Shown piece after piece: positions 38,285-46,504 of a stretch of DNA of 64,000 bases. How positions within the stretch are numbered: the stretch's first letter is position 1; every line of letters begins with the position of its first letter. The translations under genes and the position numbers were made by a program. The stretch comes from an uncultured Shewanella sp. (lineage in GTDB: Bacteria; Pseudomonadota; Gammaproteobacteria; Enterobacterales; Shewanellaceae): contig CANNEE010000017.1 in the NCBI GenBank assembly GCA_947503555.1, positions 1 through 64,000 of the forward strand. The letters run 5' to 3'. The notes beneath the pieces were generated by a model. It did no database searches and was not told where the DNA came from. It worked only from the letters and a program-made list of their open reading frames with translations.

Positions 38285-38298
38285 CTTGTTGCTATGCG

Positions 38299-41200
38299 TT
38301 ATTCTGCTTTAAGCCTTCTTGCATAGATTAGGTAATAGAGTGCAGGTAGCACAAACAGTGACAATAGCGGAGCTGTAATCATACCGCCGACCATAGGTGC
38401 AGCAATCTTTTGCATGACTTCGTTACCCGAACCTGCTCCCCACATAATGGGCAATAGACCGAAGAAAATGGTTGCCACTGTCATGGCCTTAGGCCTAATA
38501 CGCATCACAGCACCTTCAATTAATGCCTGCTGTAGGTCCTGTATACTCGAATACTGACCAGTTTGCTGCCTTTGTTTAATCGCATTGTTGAGATAAACCA
38601 ACATGACCACACCAAACTCGGCAGCCACACCGGCTAACGCTATCATGCCTACGGCAACCGCGACCGACATATTGAATTCAAGCAGATACAGCAGCCAAGT
38701 ACTCCCGACAAGGGCAAAAGGCAGACTCAGCATGATGACACTGGCTTGTAGGCTGGAGCCAAAGGTCATCATAAGCAAAATAAAGATGACCCCAAGCGCC
38801 ATAGGAATCACTTGCTGCAGCTTAGCTTCGACCCTTTGCATATACTCGTATTGACCTGCAAAGCTATAGCTATAGCGAGGTGGCACTTGGAGTTCCTGAT
38901 CTAATGCCTGTTTAGCCTGCTTGATATATTCACCAATAGAGACATTCTGTATATCGATAAATACCCAGGAGATGAGTCGACCATTTTCACTCTTTAACAT
39001 AGGAGCACCATCGCTGATTTGAATGTCAGCGAGATCTCCTAGCGAGAGATAGTGGCCTGTGGTGGTGGTCACCGGCAGGTGTCTGAGTTTTTCGATATTA
39101 TCTCGCATCTCTCTGGGGTAGCGAATATTGATAGGGTAGCGCTCTGCACCTTGAACCGATTCGCCAATTTTCATTCCGCCAATGGCGTAACGCACCACGT
39201 CCTGAATATCATCGAGCGTCATTCCATAACGAGATGCCACATCTAGCTTGGGGCTGATATCAATATAGCGTCCACCCCCCACACGCTCGGCATAGGCTGA
39301 TTTAGTCGTATTTAGCTGACTTAAAATCGCTTCAATATTAGCGCCTAAGTCCTGTAATTGATTGATATCCTGACCTGTGATCTTGATGCCAACGGGCGTT
39401 TTAATACCGGTTGAGAGCATGTCGATTCGGGTTTTAATCGGTTGTACCCAAGCATTGGTGAGGCCGGGAACCTTAACCGTTTTCTGCAGCTCGTCAATGA
39501 TGCCTTTTAGCGTCATGCTGTCACGCCACTGAGCTTTAGGCTTTAACATGATAGTGGTTTCTAACATGGTGAGCGGTGCGGGATCTGTGGCTGTCTCGGC
39601 GCGGCCGACCTTGCCAAATACGCGGTCTACTTCAGGAATGGTTTTAATAAGCCTATCGGTTTGCTGCAATATTTCGCCCGCCTTACTGGCACTGACGCCA
39701 GGCAGAGTGGTCGGCATATAGAGAAGATCTCCCTCTTCTAGCTCGGGCATAAACTCACTCCCCATGCGAGAGGCAGGATACCAACTACTGGCTAAGGCTA
39801 TTAGCGCGATAAACAGAGTGACCTTAGGAAATCTCAGTACGAGTTCTAATGCAGGTCGATACAGGGCAATCAGTATTCGGCTTAAGGGATTACTAGTCTC
39901 TTTGGGTATTTTGCCTTTAATAAAGTAGCCCATGAGCACAGGTACAAGGGTGATAGAGAGTATCGCAGCCGCTGCCATGGCAAAGGTTTTAGTGTAGGCC
40001 AGAGGGCTGAACAGTCTTCCTTCTTGGGCTTCTAACGCGAAAACAGGTATAAAGCTTAGAGTAATAATCAGCAAAGAGAAAAATAGGGCTGGCCCAACTT
40101 CAATTGAGGCGTTAGCGATAAGTTGCCAATGCTCTTTCGTTGAAGGAGCTTTATGGTGCTTTTCCTTAAAATGCTCTAGGTGTTTATGGACATTCTCGAT
40201 CATCACAATGGCACCATCTACCACGGCACCGATAGCGATAGCTATGCCTCCTAAGCTCATGATATTGGCATTAACACCCATTTGGTTCATCACGATAAAG
40301 GCGATAAGAATTGAAAGGGGTAGGGTGATTACTGCCACTAAGGTCGAGCGAGCGTGAAGCAAAAACAGTAGGCAGACTAAGCCAACAACCAACATCTCCT
40401 CAATAACCTTATCAAATAGGTTATTGACCGAGCTTTTAATCAGTTGCGATCTATCATAGGTAGTGACGATTTCAACACCATCAGGTAGACCTGACTTTAA
40501 TGCTTCCAGTTTGGCCTTTACTGCATCTATGGTGGCTAGGGCATTTTCACCATGGCGCATTATCACTATACCGCCAACAACTTCTCCTTCTCCGTCTAGT
40601 TCGGCTATGCCTCGGCGTGACTCTGGGCCTTTTCTAAGTGTGGCCACATCCTTGAGAGTTAAAGCTGTGCCTGATGGACTAGTGATCCCAAGGGGGATTT
40701 GTGCCATATCATCTATGGATTGCAGATAACCTTTGGCGCGCACCATATATTCTGCTTCAGCCATTTCGACGACCGAGCCGCCAACTTCCGAGTTGGCCCT
40801 GTCGATAGCGCGCTTTATGCTGGCGATATCGAGTTGGTAGATGGCTAATTTATCTGGCTCTATCACCACTTGATAGGTTTGCTCCATCCCCCCGACTGTG
40901 GCTATCTCAGACACTCCGGCAACACTCTGTAACTCAAGTTTTAAATACCAATCTTGCAGACTCTTGAGCATAGATAGATCTTGAGTACCACTCTTATCGA
41001 TTAGAGCATACTGATAGATCCAGCCAACGCCTGATGCATCCGGTCCCAATGAGGGAGATGCGCTAGCAGGCAGTTGGCTACTGACTTGATTTAAGTATTC
41101 TAATACGCGAGATCTTGCCCAGTAGATATTCGTACCATCTTCGAAGATGACATAAACATAGGAGTCACCAAAAAAGGAATAACCTCGCACGGTTTTAGCT

Positions 41201-41433
41201 CCGGGAACCGCAAGCATGGCGCTCGAGAGAGGATAGGTAACCTGCTCTTCTACCAGTTGTGGTGCTTGTCCCGGGTAAGGCGTTTTAATAATTACCTGCA
41301 CATCGGAGAGATCCGGTAATGCATCTAGCGGTGTTTGTCTTAGCTCGTTAATGCCCCATAGAGTAATCATAGTGGTGATGATCAACACCATGATCCTATG
41401 CTGCAGCGATGCTTTAATAATGCTTGCTAACAT
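38299..41433 (-). CDS. cusA: Heavy-metal RND efflux pump CusA (copper/silver type)
   Basis: 1044 residues, HME subfamily of RND pumps with the TM4 motif GAVVDGAIVMIEN. The three methionines that bind Cu(I)/Ag(I) in E. coli CusA fall at exactly the same residue numbers here: Met573 (LLYMPTT), Met623 (APLTMLETT) and Met672 (RIDMLSTGIK). This supports monovalent copper/silver rather than zinc/cobalt export. It moves metal from periplasm or cytoplasm through an outer-membrane channel. Its adaptor gene lies 10 bases upstream; no cusC-like channel gene is present in the locus. Confidence 0.93.
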   Translation of the reverse strand: MLASIIKASLQHRIMVLIITTMITLWGINELRQTPLDALPDLSDVQVIIKTPYPGQAPQLVEEQVTYPLSSAMLAVPGAKTVRGYSFFGDSYVYVIFEDGTNIYWARSRVLEYLNQVSSQLPASASPSLGPDASGVGWIYQYALIDKSGTQDLSMLKSLQDWYLKLELQSVAGVSEIATVGGMEQTYQVVIEPDKLAIYQLDIASIKRAIDRANSEVGGSVVEMAEAEYMVRAKGYLQSIDDMAQIPLGITSPSGTALTLKDVATLRKGPESRRGIAELDGEGEVVGGIVIMRHGENALATIDAVKAKLEALKSGLPDGVEIVTTYDRSQLIKSSVNNLFDKVIEEMLVVGLVCLLFLLHARSTLVAVITLPLSILIAFIVMNQMGVNANIMSLGGIAIAIGAVVDGAIVMIENVHKHLEHFKEKHHKAPSTKEHWQLIANASIEVGPALFFSLLIITLSFIPVFALEAQEGRLFSPLAYTKTFAMAAAAILSITLVPVLMGYFIKGKIPKETSNPLSRILIALYRPALELVLRFPKVTLFIALIALASSWYPASRMGSEFMPELEEGDLLYMPTTLPGVSASKAGEILQQTDRLIKTIPEVDRVFGKVGRAETATDPAPLTMLETTIMLKPKAQWRDSMTLKGIIDELQKTVKVPGLTNAWVQPIKTRIDMLSTGIKTPVGIKITGQDINQLQDLGANIEAILSQLNTTKSAYAERVGGGRYIDISPKLDVASRYGMTLDDIQDVVRYAIGGMKIGESVQGAERYPINIRYPREMRDNIEKLRHLPVTTTTGHYLSLGDLADIQISDGAPMLKSENGRLISWVFIDIQNVSIGEYIKQAKQALDQELQVPPRYSYSFAGQYEYMQRVEAKLQQVIPMALGVIFILLMMTFGSSLQASVIMLSLPFALVGSTWLLYLLEFNMSVAVAVGMIALAGVAAEFGVVMLVYLNNAIKQRQQTGQYSSIQDLQQALIEGAVMRIRPKAMTVATIFFGLLPIMWGAGSGNEVMQKIAAPMVGGMITAPLLSLFVLPALYYLIYARRLKAE

Positions 41434-41443
41434 TCAGTTCATC

Positions 41444-43075
41444 CTAGTGCTGATGGTTGTGGCCTGTGTGCTTCTGTTGTTGGGATTCAGAGTCACTACT
41501 GAGTCGCATTATGCTGCCCTTGAGGCTAGCTTCAGAATCAAGCAGGAATTGACCTGATACCACAATTTCCTCACCTTGGGTTAGTCCAGAAAGTATTTCT
41601 GCTTTGCCTTGGCTCATAATTCCTAGGGTGACATCCCTGACGGTAAAGCTGGTATCAGTTTGCTTGACGACCACCCGATTAGATTGCCCTGTTTGGATCA
41701 AGGCCTCTTGTGGAACCACTAATCTGTTTCGTTTAGGCCCACCAAATAACGCGACTCTGGCGAGTGTGTTAGGTCTTAATTGTGACTTAGGGTTGTTTAA
41801 GATGATGCGCACTCTTAAGCTGCGGGTGACTGGATCTAACTCAGGGTAGATATAGTCTATTTCGCCTTCTAATGCCTCAAGGCCCATGGCCGGAATTGTC
41901 ACCTCGGCAGGTTGGCCTACTTTTAACCAAGCTTGTTCATTTTCAAATACATCGGCGATAACCCAAACCTTGGAGAGGTTCACTAGAGACAGGATCTCGG
42001 TTTGGGGTTGAATATACATGCCATCCCTAACCGATAATGCTTTGATAACTCCTGAGTGCTTGGCATAAAAGGGCACCCGATATAGGGTGGTTTTGCTTTT
42101 TGCCAGCTGCTTTACCTGCTTTTTGGTCATGCCTAATAGCTCGAGTCTCAGCTCAGCCTTGCGCACAAGTTCGCGATAATTTTGACTATTGCCAGAACGA
42201 GCAAGACTTTCCAGAGCGAGTAGATAATCGTCTTGGGCATTGATCAAATCGGGAGAATAGATTTCATACAGGAGTTGGCCTTTAGTGATCTTATCACCAA
42301 CACTGTTCACGGCTAGTTTTTCGATCCAACCTTCGACACGGGCATGTATATGCTCAATTTGGCTTTGGTCATAATCGATTTGACCGACGGTTTTGACAAA
42401 TTGCCATAGCGTTCCTCTTTCCACTGGCGCCACTTTTATAGCTAAAGCTTGTTGCATACTGCCGGAGACTTGAATGCTGAGTTCCTGCTGTGGTCCGCCA
42501 GTCTCGACAGGCTCTAAGTCCATGCCGCAGATAGGGCAGCTTCCCGGTTCGTCACTGACGATATGGGAATGCATAGGGCAGATATAACTTATCTTAGAGG
42601 CTGAGCTTTTAGTATTAGCAAGCTCCAGACTTGGCTTGGGGTTATCCAACACACTGTCGGCTGCCATCTTATGGGGGCTATGAGCTTGGTGCTGGTGGCC
42701 TTGATGCCCCTTATCTTCATCGGTTGATGCTGACTCTTTAGTTGTAGTGTCATTTTCCACTAGGAACATATTGCAGATAGCGCAGCGGCCAGGCTCATGG
42801 CTGGTTTGCTCTGGATGCATGGGACAGATATAGGCTGGTTGCTCGTTGCCAGTTTGTTGCTGACCTTGGGCGTTTTCAACGAGAAACATATTACAGATAG
42901 CACAGCGTCCAGGTTCATGGCTGGTTTGCTCTGGATGCATAGGGCAAATATATGCTTGGCTTTTCTGTATCTGAGCAGAGCTGCTATTTGCCATCGCAGG
43001 GGTTATTGTTGCGCTAATTCCAAGAACTAGTACTAGGGTAAAACGAATTTTAAAAATGGTTTGTAAAATATTCAT
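41444..43075 (-). CDS. cusB: CusB-like RND adaptor with three N-terminal heavy-metal-binding motifs
   Basis: About 543 residues. After a signal peptide come two near-identical HMBD motifs (ICPMHPEQTSHEPGRC...CNMFL; the DNA copies are exactly 120 bp apart), a histidine-rich linker, a third HMBD (ICPMHSHIVSDEPGSC, with CGMDL), then a standard CusB/CzcB adaptor core. HMBD modules bind soft metals in the periplasm and may pass them to the pump. The ATG at 43075 follows GGAGG; an upstream in-frame ATG at 43090 is less well placed. The C terminus is again histidine-rich (HTGHNHQH). Confidence 0.9.
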   Translation of the reverse strand: MNILQTIFKIRFTLVLVLGISATITPAMANSSSAQIQKSQAYICPMHPEQTSHEPGRCAICNMFLVENAQGQQQTGNEQPAYICPMHPEQTSHEPGRCAICNMFLVENDTTTKESASTDEDKGHQGHQHQAHSPHKMAADSVLDNPKPSLELANTKSSASKISYICPMHSHIVSDEPGSCPICGMDLEPVETGGPQQELSIQVSGSMQQALAIKVAPVERGTLWQFVKTVGQIDYDQSQIEHIHARVEGWIEKLAVNSVGDKITKGQLLYEIYSPDLINAQDDYLLALESLARSGNSQNYRELVRKAELRLELLGMTKKQVKQLAKSKTTLYRVPFYAKHSGVIKALSVRDGMYIQPQTEILSLVNLSKVWVIADVFENEQAWLKVGQPAEVTIPAMGLEALEGEIDYIYPELDPVTRSLRVRIILNNPKSQLRPNTLARVALFGGPKRNRLVVPQEALIQTGQSNRVVVKQTDTSFTVRDVTLGIMSQGKAEILSGLTQGEEIVVSGQFLLDSEASLKGSIMRLSSDSESQQQKHTGHNHQH

Positions 43076-43097
43076 ATGCCTCACCTCCATTAATCAA

Positions 43098-43538
43098 TTA
43101 GTGGTGATTATGGGCTGACTTATCAGCACCACTTTTTGCCTCTAGGTACATGCCACATTTAGGGCAGGAGTCTCCTTTGCCTCCTTTTACTTCTGGGTGC
43201 ATAGGGCAGTGGTGGGTATTCACCATTTTCTTCGCTTTAGCCTCTAGATTCATACCACATTTATGACATGAGCCCTTCTTACCACCTTCTACCTCTGGGT
43301 GCATCGGGCAGTGGTGGGTGCTGGCCATTTTCTTCGCCTTAGCTTCTAGATTCATACCACATTTATGGCATGAGTCTTTCTTACCTCCTTCTACCTCTGG
43401 ATGCATAGGGCAGTGGTGGCTCTTAGTATTTGAGTGTTGTTTTGCTTCGTGCTGGTGATGCTCTGTGTGTGCCCAGCTTGTATTGTTAACTGCTAAAGAA
43501 AGCAAGGTTGCAGTTAATAGCACTAAAATCTGTTTCAT
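43098..43538 (-). CDS. Small periplasmic protein with three tandem heavy-metal-binding motifs
   Basis: 146 residues. A signal peptide (to about Ala23) is followed by a histidine-rich stretch and three copies of a 34-residue repeat with CPMHPEV...SCHKCGMNLEA; the DNA copies are 102 bp apart. Each repeat carries a CxxH and a CxxCGM metal site. It is likely a periplasmic copper buffer or chaperone, taking the place of CusF, which is absent. It lies 22 bases upstream of the CusB gene in the same operon. Confidence 0.82.
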   Translation of the reverse strand: MKQILVLLTATLLSLAVNNTSWAHTEHHQHEAKQHSNTKSHHCPMHPEVEGGKKDSCHKCGMNLEAKAKKMASTHHCPMHPEVEGGKKGSCHKCGMNLEAKAKKMVNTHHCPMHPEVKGGKGDSCPKCGMYLEAKSGADKSAHNHH

Positions 43539-43625
43539 TATCTACTCCATCGCTCAGGCAATAACGCAGCAGCGTCGCCTGAAATTAGCGAAATTTAATT
43601 AATAGTAAAAATATGCTGTGGCTGA

Positions 43626-44123
43626 TTAAGCCAAGGAGTAGAAAATTGGAGGTCGAAGCGCTTGCTCTGGACTAATAGAGTGGAAATGAGGCATAGGAAT
43701 AGCCGTGGCCCTTTGAGAAGGGCTTAATCCTGGCCAGGATTTGGCAATGATCAAACCTGCCGCAACGGTAATAACCAGACAATGTTTACACTCATCCAGA
43801 CACATAGCTTCACCATTGCAGCAAGATTTTGTATTGGCCTTTTGTGATTGGCAATGTTGATCTTGATGCATTGAGTGTTCGTGAGTGGAAGAATGGTTTT
43901 GCTGAGTCATTTGGTCTTGGCAAGCTGAGTGGTTTGCCATATGTGTACCGTGTTTTGTTTGCATCATACTCATATCATGAGCCGATGCGGAGGGTATCAT
44001 TCTATGTTCGTCCGATAACAATCCCTGCCCGACAAGTGTCAGCATAATAAATAGGATAAAAATCGAACGTATAGAATTAAACAATAGGATCTTCCCTATG
44101 TACACACATCTTGAGTCTATCAT
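43626..44123 (-). CDS. CopL-like histidine/cysteine-rich metal-locus protein
   Basis: 165 residues. An N-terminal hydrophobic segment (about 18-33) precedes a region dense in His, Met and Cys (SMMQTKHGTHMANHSAC, HSMHQDQHC, CCNGEAMCLDECKHC), then a second hydrophobic stretch and a proline-containing tail ending RPPIFYSLA. This layout matches CopL/DUF2946-like proteins encoded beside copper-resistance genes, whose role is poorly defined. It is upstream of the HMBD gene in the same direction. Confidence 0.6.
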   Translation of the reverse strand: MIDSRCVYIGKILLFNSIRSIFILFIMLTLVGQGLLSDEHRMIPSASAHDMSMMQTKHGTHMANHSACQDQMTQQNHSSTHEHSMHQDQHCQSQKANTKSCCNGEAMCLDECKHCLVITVAAGLIIAKSWPGLSPSQRATAIPMPHFHSISPEQALRPPIFYSLA

Positions 44124-44132
44124 GGGTCAACA

Positions 44133-44160
44133 AAAAAGCACTAGGGAATGACCCTAGTGC
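44133..44160 (-). terminator. Terminator after the first DUF2057 gene
   Basis: A 9-bp stem GCACTAGGG / CCCTAGTGC; the leftward reading ends in six T. It separates the DUF2057 gene from the CopL-like gene and splits the locus into two transcription units. Confidence 0.9.
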
Positions 44161-44177
44161 GGTGCTTCATCACATTT

Positions 44178-44615
44178 TTATTGAGTTAAAAATAGACTGG
44201 TAAGCAGTTCATTCTGACTGAGTAACATCTTTTTTTGTTTATTACCTTGTTCATCGACGAGGTACACAATAGGCTCGGCGATAAACTCCCTTGCCTTATC
44301 TTCTGAAATCATTTCAGCGACTTGAATTTGATAGTGGCCATCATGCTTAATGTTCAGTGGAAGATATAGTCGTCCAGAAATGATTCTTGCATCTGTATCA
44401 TCGGCGTTGGCTTCAAACAAGCCATCGTATTTGAGCTCAACAAGGTGTTTACCTTGGCTTAGTTGTAGTTGAGAGTCGTGACTCGAGGCAATGCCATTAA
44501 CAGAGGTAATCGTTAAGTTCTCAGGAGTAGAGATAATCTCTGCATTCGCTGAACCTAAGGTGAAAACAAGAGCTGTGCTTAGTAGTGTTTGTGAGATAAG
44601 TTTAAATGTGTTCAT
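44178..44615 (-). CDS. DUF2057 (YccT-like) secreted protein, copy A
   Basis: 145 residues with a signal peptide ending at SANA. The mature part shows DUF2057 features: LTITSVNGIA, a KHLVELKYDGLFEA strand pair, GRLYLPL and a closing YLVDEQGNK...LLSQNELL. Function unknown. It is clearly paralogous to the gene at 45305-45745 (shared VELKYDG, DDTD, SGRLYL, YLVDEQGK, NQNEL). The ATG at 44615 follows AGAGGAAA; the in-frame ATG at 44648 lies across a palindrome. Confidence 0.82.
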   Translation of the reverse strand: MNTFKLISQTLLSTALVFTLGSANAEIISTPENLTITSVNGIASSHDSQLQLSQGKHLVELKYDGLFEANADDTDARIISGRLYLPLNIKHDGHYQIQVAEMISEDKAREFIAEPIVYLVDEQGNKQKKMLLSQNELLTSLFLTQ

Positions 44616-44629
44616 AAGAATTTCCTCTC

Positions 44630-44646
44630 GTATCGATAATCGATAC
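44630..44646 (-). promoter_or_regulatory. Palindrome in front of the DUF2057-A ribosome site
   Basis: A 17-base palindrome GTATC-N7-GATAC begins 15 bases before the start codon and directly precedes the ribosome binding site. An equivalent element with one compensated base pair sits at the same place before the second DUF2057 gene. Confidence 0.5.
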
Positions 44647-44715
44647 AAACTAATTGAATATGTTGGATAAGTTTATTGCCGCTCAAATTCAGCTTGAGCT
44701 AGTGGATTAAGCCAA

Positions 44716-45075
44716 CTAGGCAATTGGAGGAAATAGTATCGGTGTATGAACCGTCGTTTGACTCGCCCAGAACTTGCCTGTGATAGCTTCAGAGTGGTGC
44801 CTTGGCTCAAGAAGTTCATTGGTTAAGCTGGGGATAAATACCGAGGCGTTGCAATAATTGATGCAAGGCTTCTGGGTTTTACAGTCACTGACACAATCCT
44901 GTAGTGGCATGGCACAATCATGATCTGTGTTGTGTTCAATGGCTGCCTGGTAGGTTTGGGCTGTAGTGGTATGTTCTGTATGAGTTAGTGTGGCGTCATT
45001 GAGGGGCAGCAATTGTGCAAATGCTGCTTGAGTCAATAAAACCCATATTAAGCAAAAATGTTGTAGATATTTCAT
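44716..45075 (-). CDS. Small secreted cysteine-rich protein of unknown function
   Basis: 119 residues with a signal peptide ending near QAAFA. The mature part has six cysteines in a compact block (DCAMPLQDCVSDCKTQKPC, then NYCNA) and a proline-containing tail LFPPIA resembling the end of the CopL-like neighbour. I do not recognise a named family. It sits between the two DUF2057 genes, so each DUF2057 gene is followed by one cysteine-rich gene. The ATG at 45075 is chosen over an in-frame GTG at 45087; neither has a strong ribosome site. Confidence 0.55.
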   Translation of the reverse strand: MKYLQHFCLIWVLLTQAAFAQLLPLNDATLTHTEHTTTAQTYQAAIEHNTDHDCAMPLQDCVSDCKTQKPCINYCNASVFIPSLTNELLEPRHHSEAITGKFWASQTTVHTPILFPPIA

Positions 45076-45262
45076 TTTTACGCCCACTTACTCTTCGAAA
45101 TTGACGACCAGAACTAGCGCCTTCGAAATACAAGACCGTAGGGGGTGAGAATAAATTTCAAAAAAGTTGGCTTATTCATTTGAGTTTGCCTTTAGGAGCT
45201 GACTTCGCCTGTCTAATTATTGTCATAAATACTTGGTGAGGCACTACTAAGTGGAATAGAAC

Positions 45263-45288
45263 AAGTGGTGGTTCCAGAAGCACCACTT
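45263..45288 (-). terminator. Terminator-like hairpin after the second DUF2057 gene
   Basis: An 8-bp stem AAGTGGTG / CACCACTT with a 10-base loop lies 17 bases past the DUF2057-B stop. The following T tract is weak, so efficiency is uncertain. Confidence 0.55.
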
Positions 45289-45304
45289 GCTCGATTTTAT
45301 TGGC

Positions 45305-45745
45305 CTACATGATGAGGAATAGCTGAGTTATTAGCTCATTTTGATTGAGTAAAGCCTGTTCTTTACGTTTACCCTGTTCATCAACTAGATAGATGCTAGG
45401 TGTCGTAATGAATTGTTTAGCCTTTATTTCTGAATCAATTTGGTTCATCTGTATTTGGTAATCTTGATTGTCATTGACATTCAAGGTGAGATATAGACGA
45501 CCTGAGGTCACTCTGACATCGGTGTCATCCGAATAGGAGGGAAAGATGCCATCATATTTTAATTCAACTAAGTTTTTCCCCTGTTTCAAATTGATGACGT
45601 GATGGGGAGTATGACTCTTGCCGTTAATTGCGGTGATGGTGAGTTGATCTGATATGGATAACTCTCCAGCATAGACAGAGGTATTGCTCACAAGTAGCAG
45701 ACTAGCAACTAACATTGCTCGGGTGAATAATTTTACCGTTTCCAT
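45305..45745 (-). CDS. DUF2057 (YccT-like) secreted protein, copy B
   Basis: 146 residues, signal peptide ending near SVYA, and the same DUF2057 blocks as copy A (LTITAINGKS, VELKYDGIF, SGRLYLTL, YLVDEQGK, NQNELITQLFL). The ATG at 45745 follows GGAAGGAAA. An in-frame extension to 45778 would encode a leader peptide resembling that before copy A, so the duplication reaches beyond the coding region. It is the first gene of the leftward metal-locus series. Confidence 0.82.
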   Translation of the reverse strand: METVKLFTRAMLVASLLLVSNTSVYAGELSISDQLTITAINGKSHTPHHVINLKQGKNLVELKYDGIFPSYSDDTDVRVTSGRLYLTLNVNDNQDYQIQMNQIDSEIKAKQFITTPSIYLVDEQGKRKEQALLNQNELITQLFLIM

Positions 45746-45759
45746 AGAAATTTCCTTCC

Positions 45760-45776
45760 GCATCAATAAGGGATGC
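45760..45776 (-). promoter_or_regulatory. Palindrome in front of the DUF2057-B ribosome site
   Basis: A 17-base palindrome GCATC-N7-GATGC begins 15 bases before the start codon, the same position as the element before copy A. The second base pair changed from T-A to C-G with pairing kept. Confidence 0.5.
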
Positions 45777-45778
45777 AA

Positions 45779-46504
45779 AATAGTTAATTAACTCAAATAG
45801 GTTTAAGCCGAAGGAGCAAAAACCTGCATAGAAGAAAGGTAATGAAGTTGCAGGTCTATGGGCTCCCCCTGCAGCAGATTACGTATTCTTAAAAGTGATT
45901 TGGCGCTTTGTTAACTGACTGCGCAATTATCGTGTTTTGTGTTCTTCTATTTATGAGAACTTTTAACGGCAAGCAATGAAGACAATGCAAAAACATATGT
46001 AATCGAGTGAGCAGCACCACTTTTGGTGCAAAAGGGCAATACTCGATAATCGCTGTTTTGAGTCGTAAAATGAATCGATCGCAACTATGGATTATCAACA
46101 CTCAATTTCTTCATCATTAGCGTAGCAAAAGAGCTAAATCGACCATTTAGACCATTATGATAGTGAATAAATTTCATTCGGATTGGCAGTTTTAGAACTG
46201 GTTGACAAACAAGGGGTAAAACGCTGCCTTGATCACAGTTATGAGTAATTAAAACTGATTTACATCAATGTGATAAAGATCAACCATTGTGAAAGTATGG
46301 GAATTAAATTAACTTTAGCTTTAGTGCATATTGGTTGAAATTGTAAGCAGTACGCAGTAATTGTCGCCAGAATCTGAGCTAGCTCTCATTTTGCACTTTT
46401 GAAGTCGGATCAAGCAGACGATCCTCCGTATAATCAAGATTCTGAAATACTAATTAATATAATTCAGATATCAGAAAGAAGAATTTAATTTTTGGAGAAG
46501 AGTA
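45779..46504. other. Intergenic region before cymA, with a possible decayed gene
   Basis: This 726-bp gap separates the leftward DUF2057-B gene from the rightward cymA. The right part holds the Crp/FNR-like site. On the minus strand, 46101-45889 is an open frame containing HCLHCLPLKVL, similar in spirit to the CKHCLVITV of the CopL-like protein. A different frame closes at 45803 with a tail ending VFAPSA, like the tails of the two cysteine-rich neighbours. Together they could be a frameshifted third cysteine-rich gene, but similarity is weak. Confidence 0.3.
46266..46287 (+). promoter_or_regulatory. Crp/FNR (EtrA)-like site upstream of cymA
   Basis: AATGTGAT-AAAG-ATCAAC matches 15 of 22 positions of the E. 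coli Crp consensus, including the whole left half. The overlapping 14-mer GTGAT-N4-ATCAA differs from the FNR consensus TTGAT-N4-ATCAA at one base. It is about 220 bp before the cymA start. Crp is the main activator of anaerobic respiration in Shewanella, so regulation of cymA is plausible; the distance implies a long leader or an upstream promoter. Confidence 0.5.
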
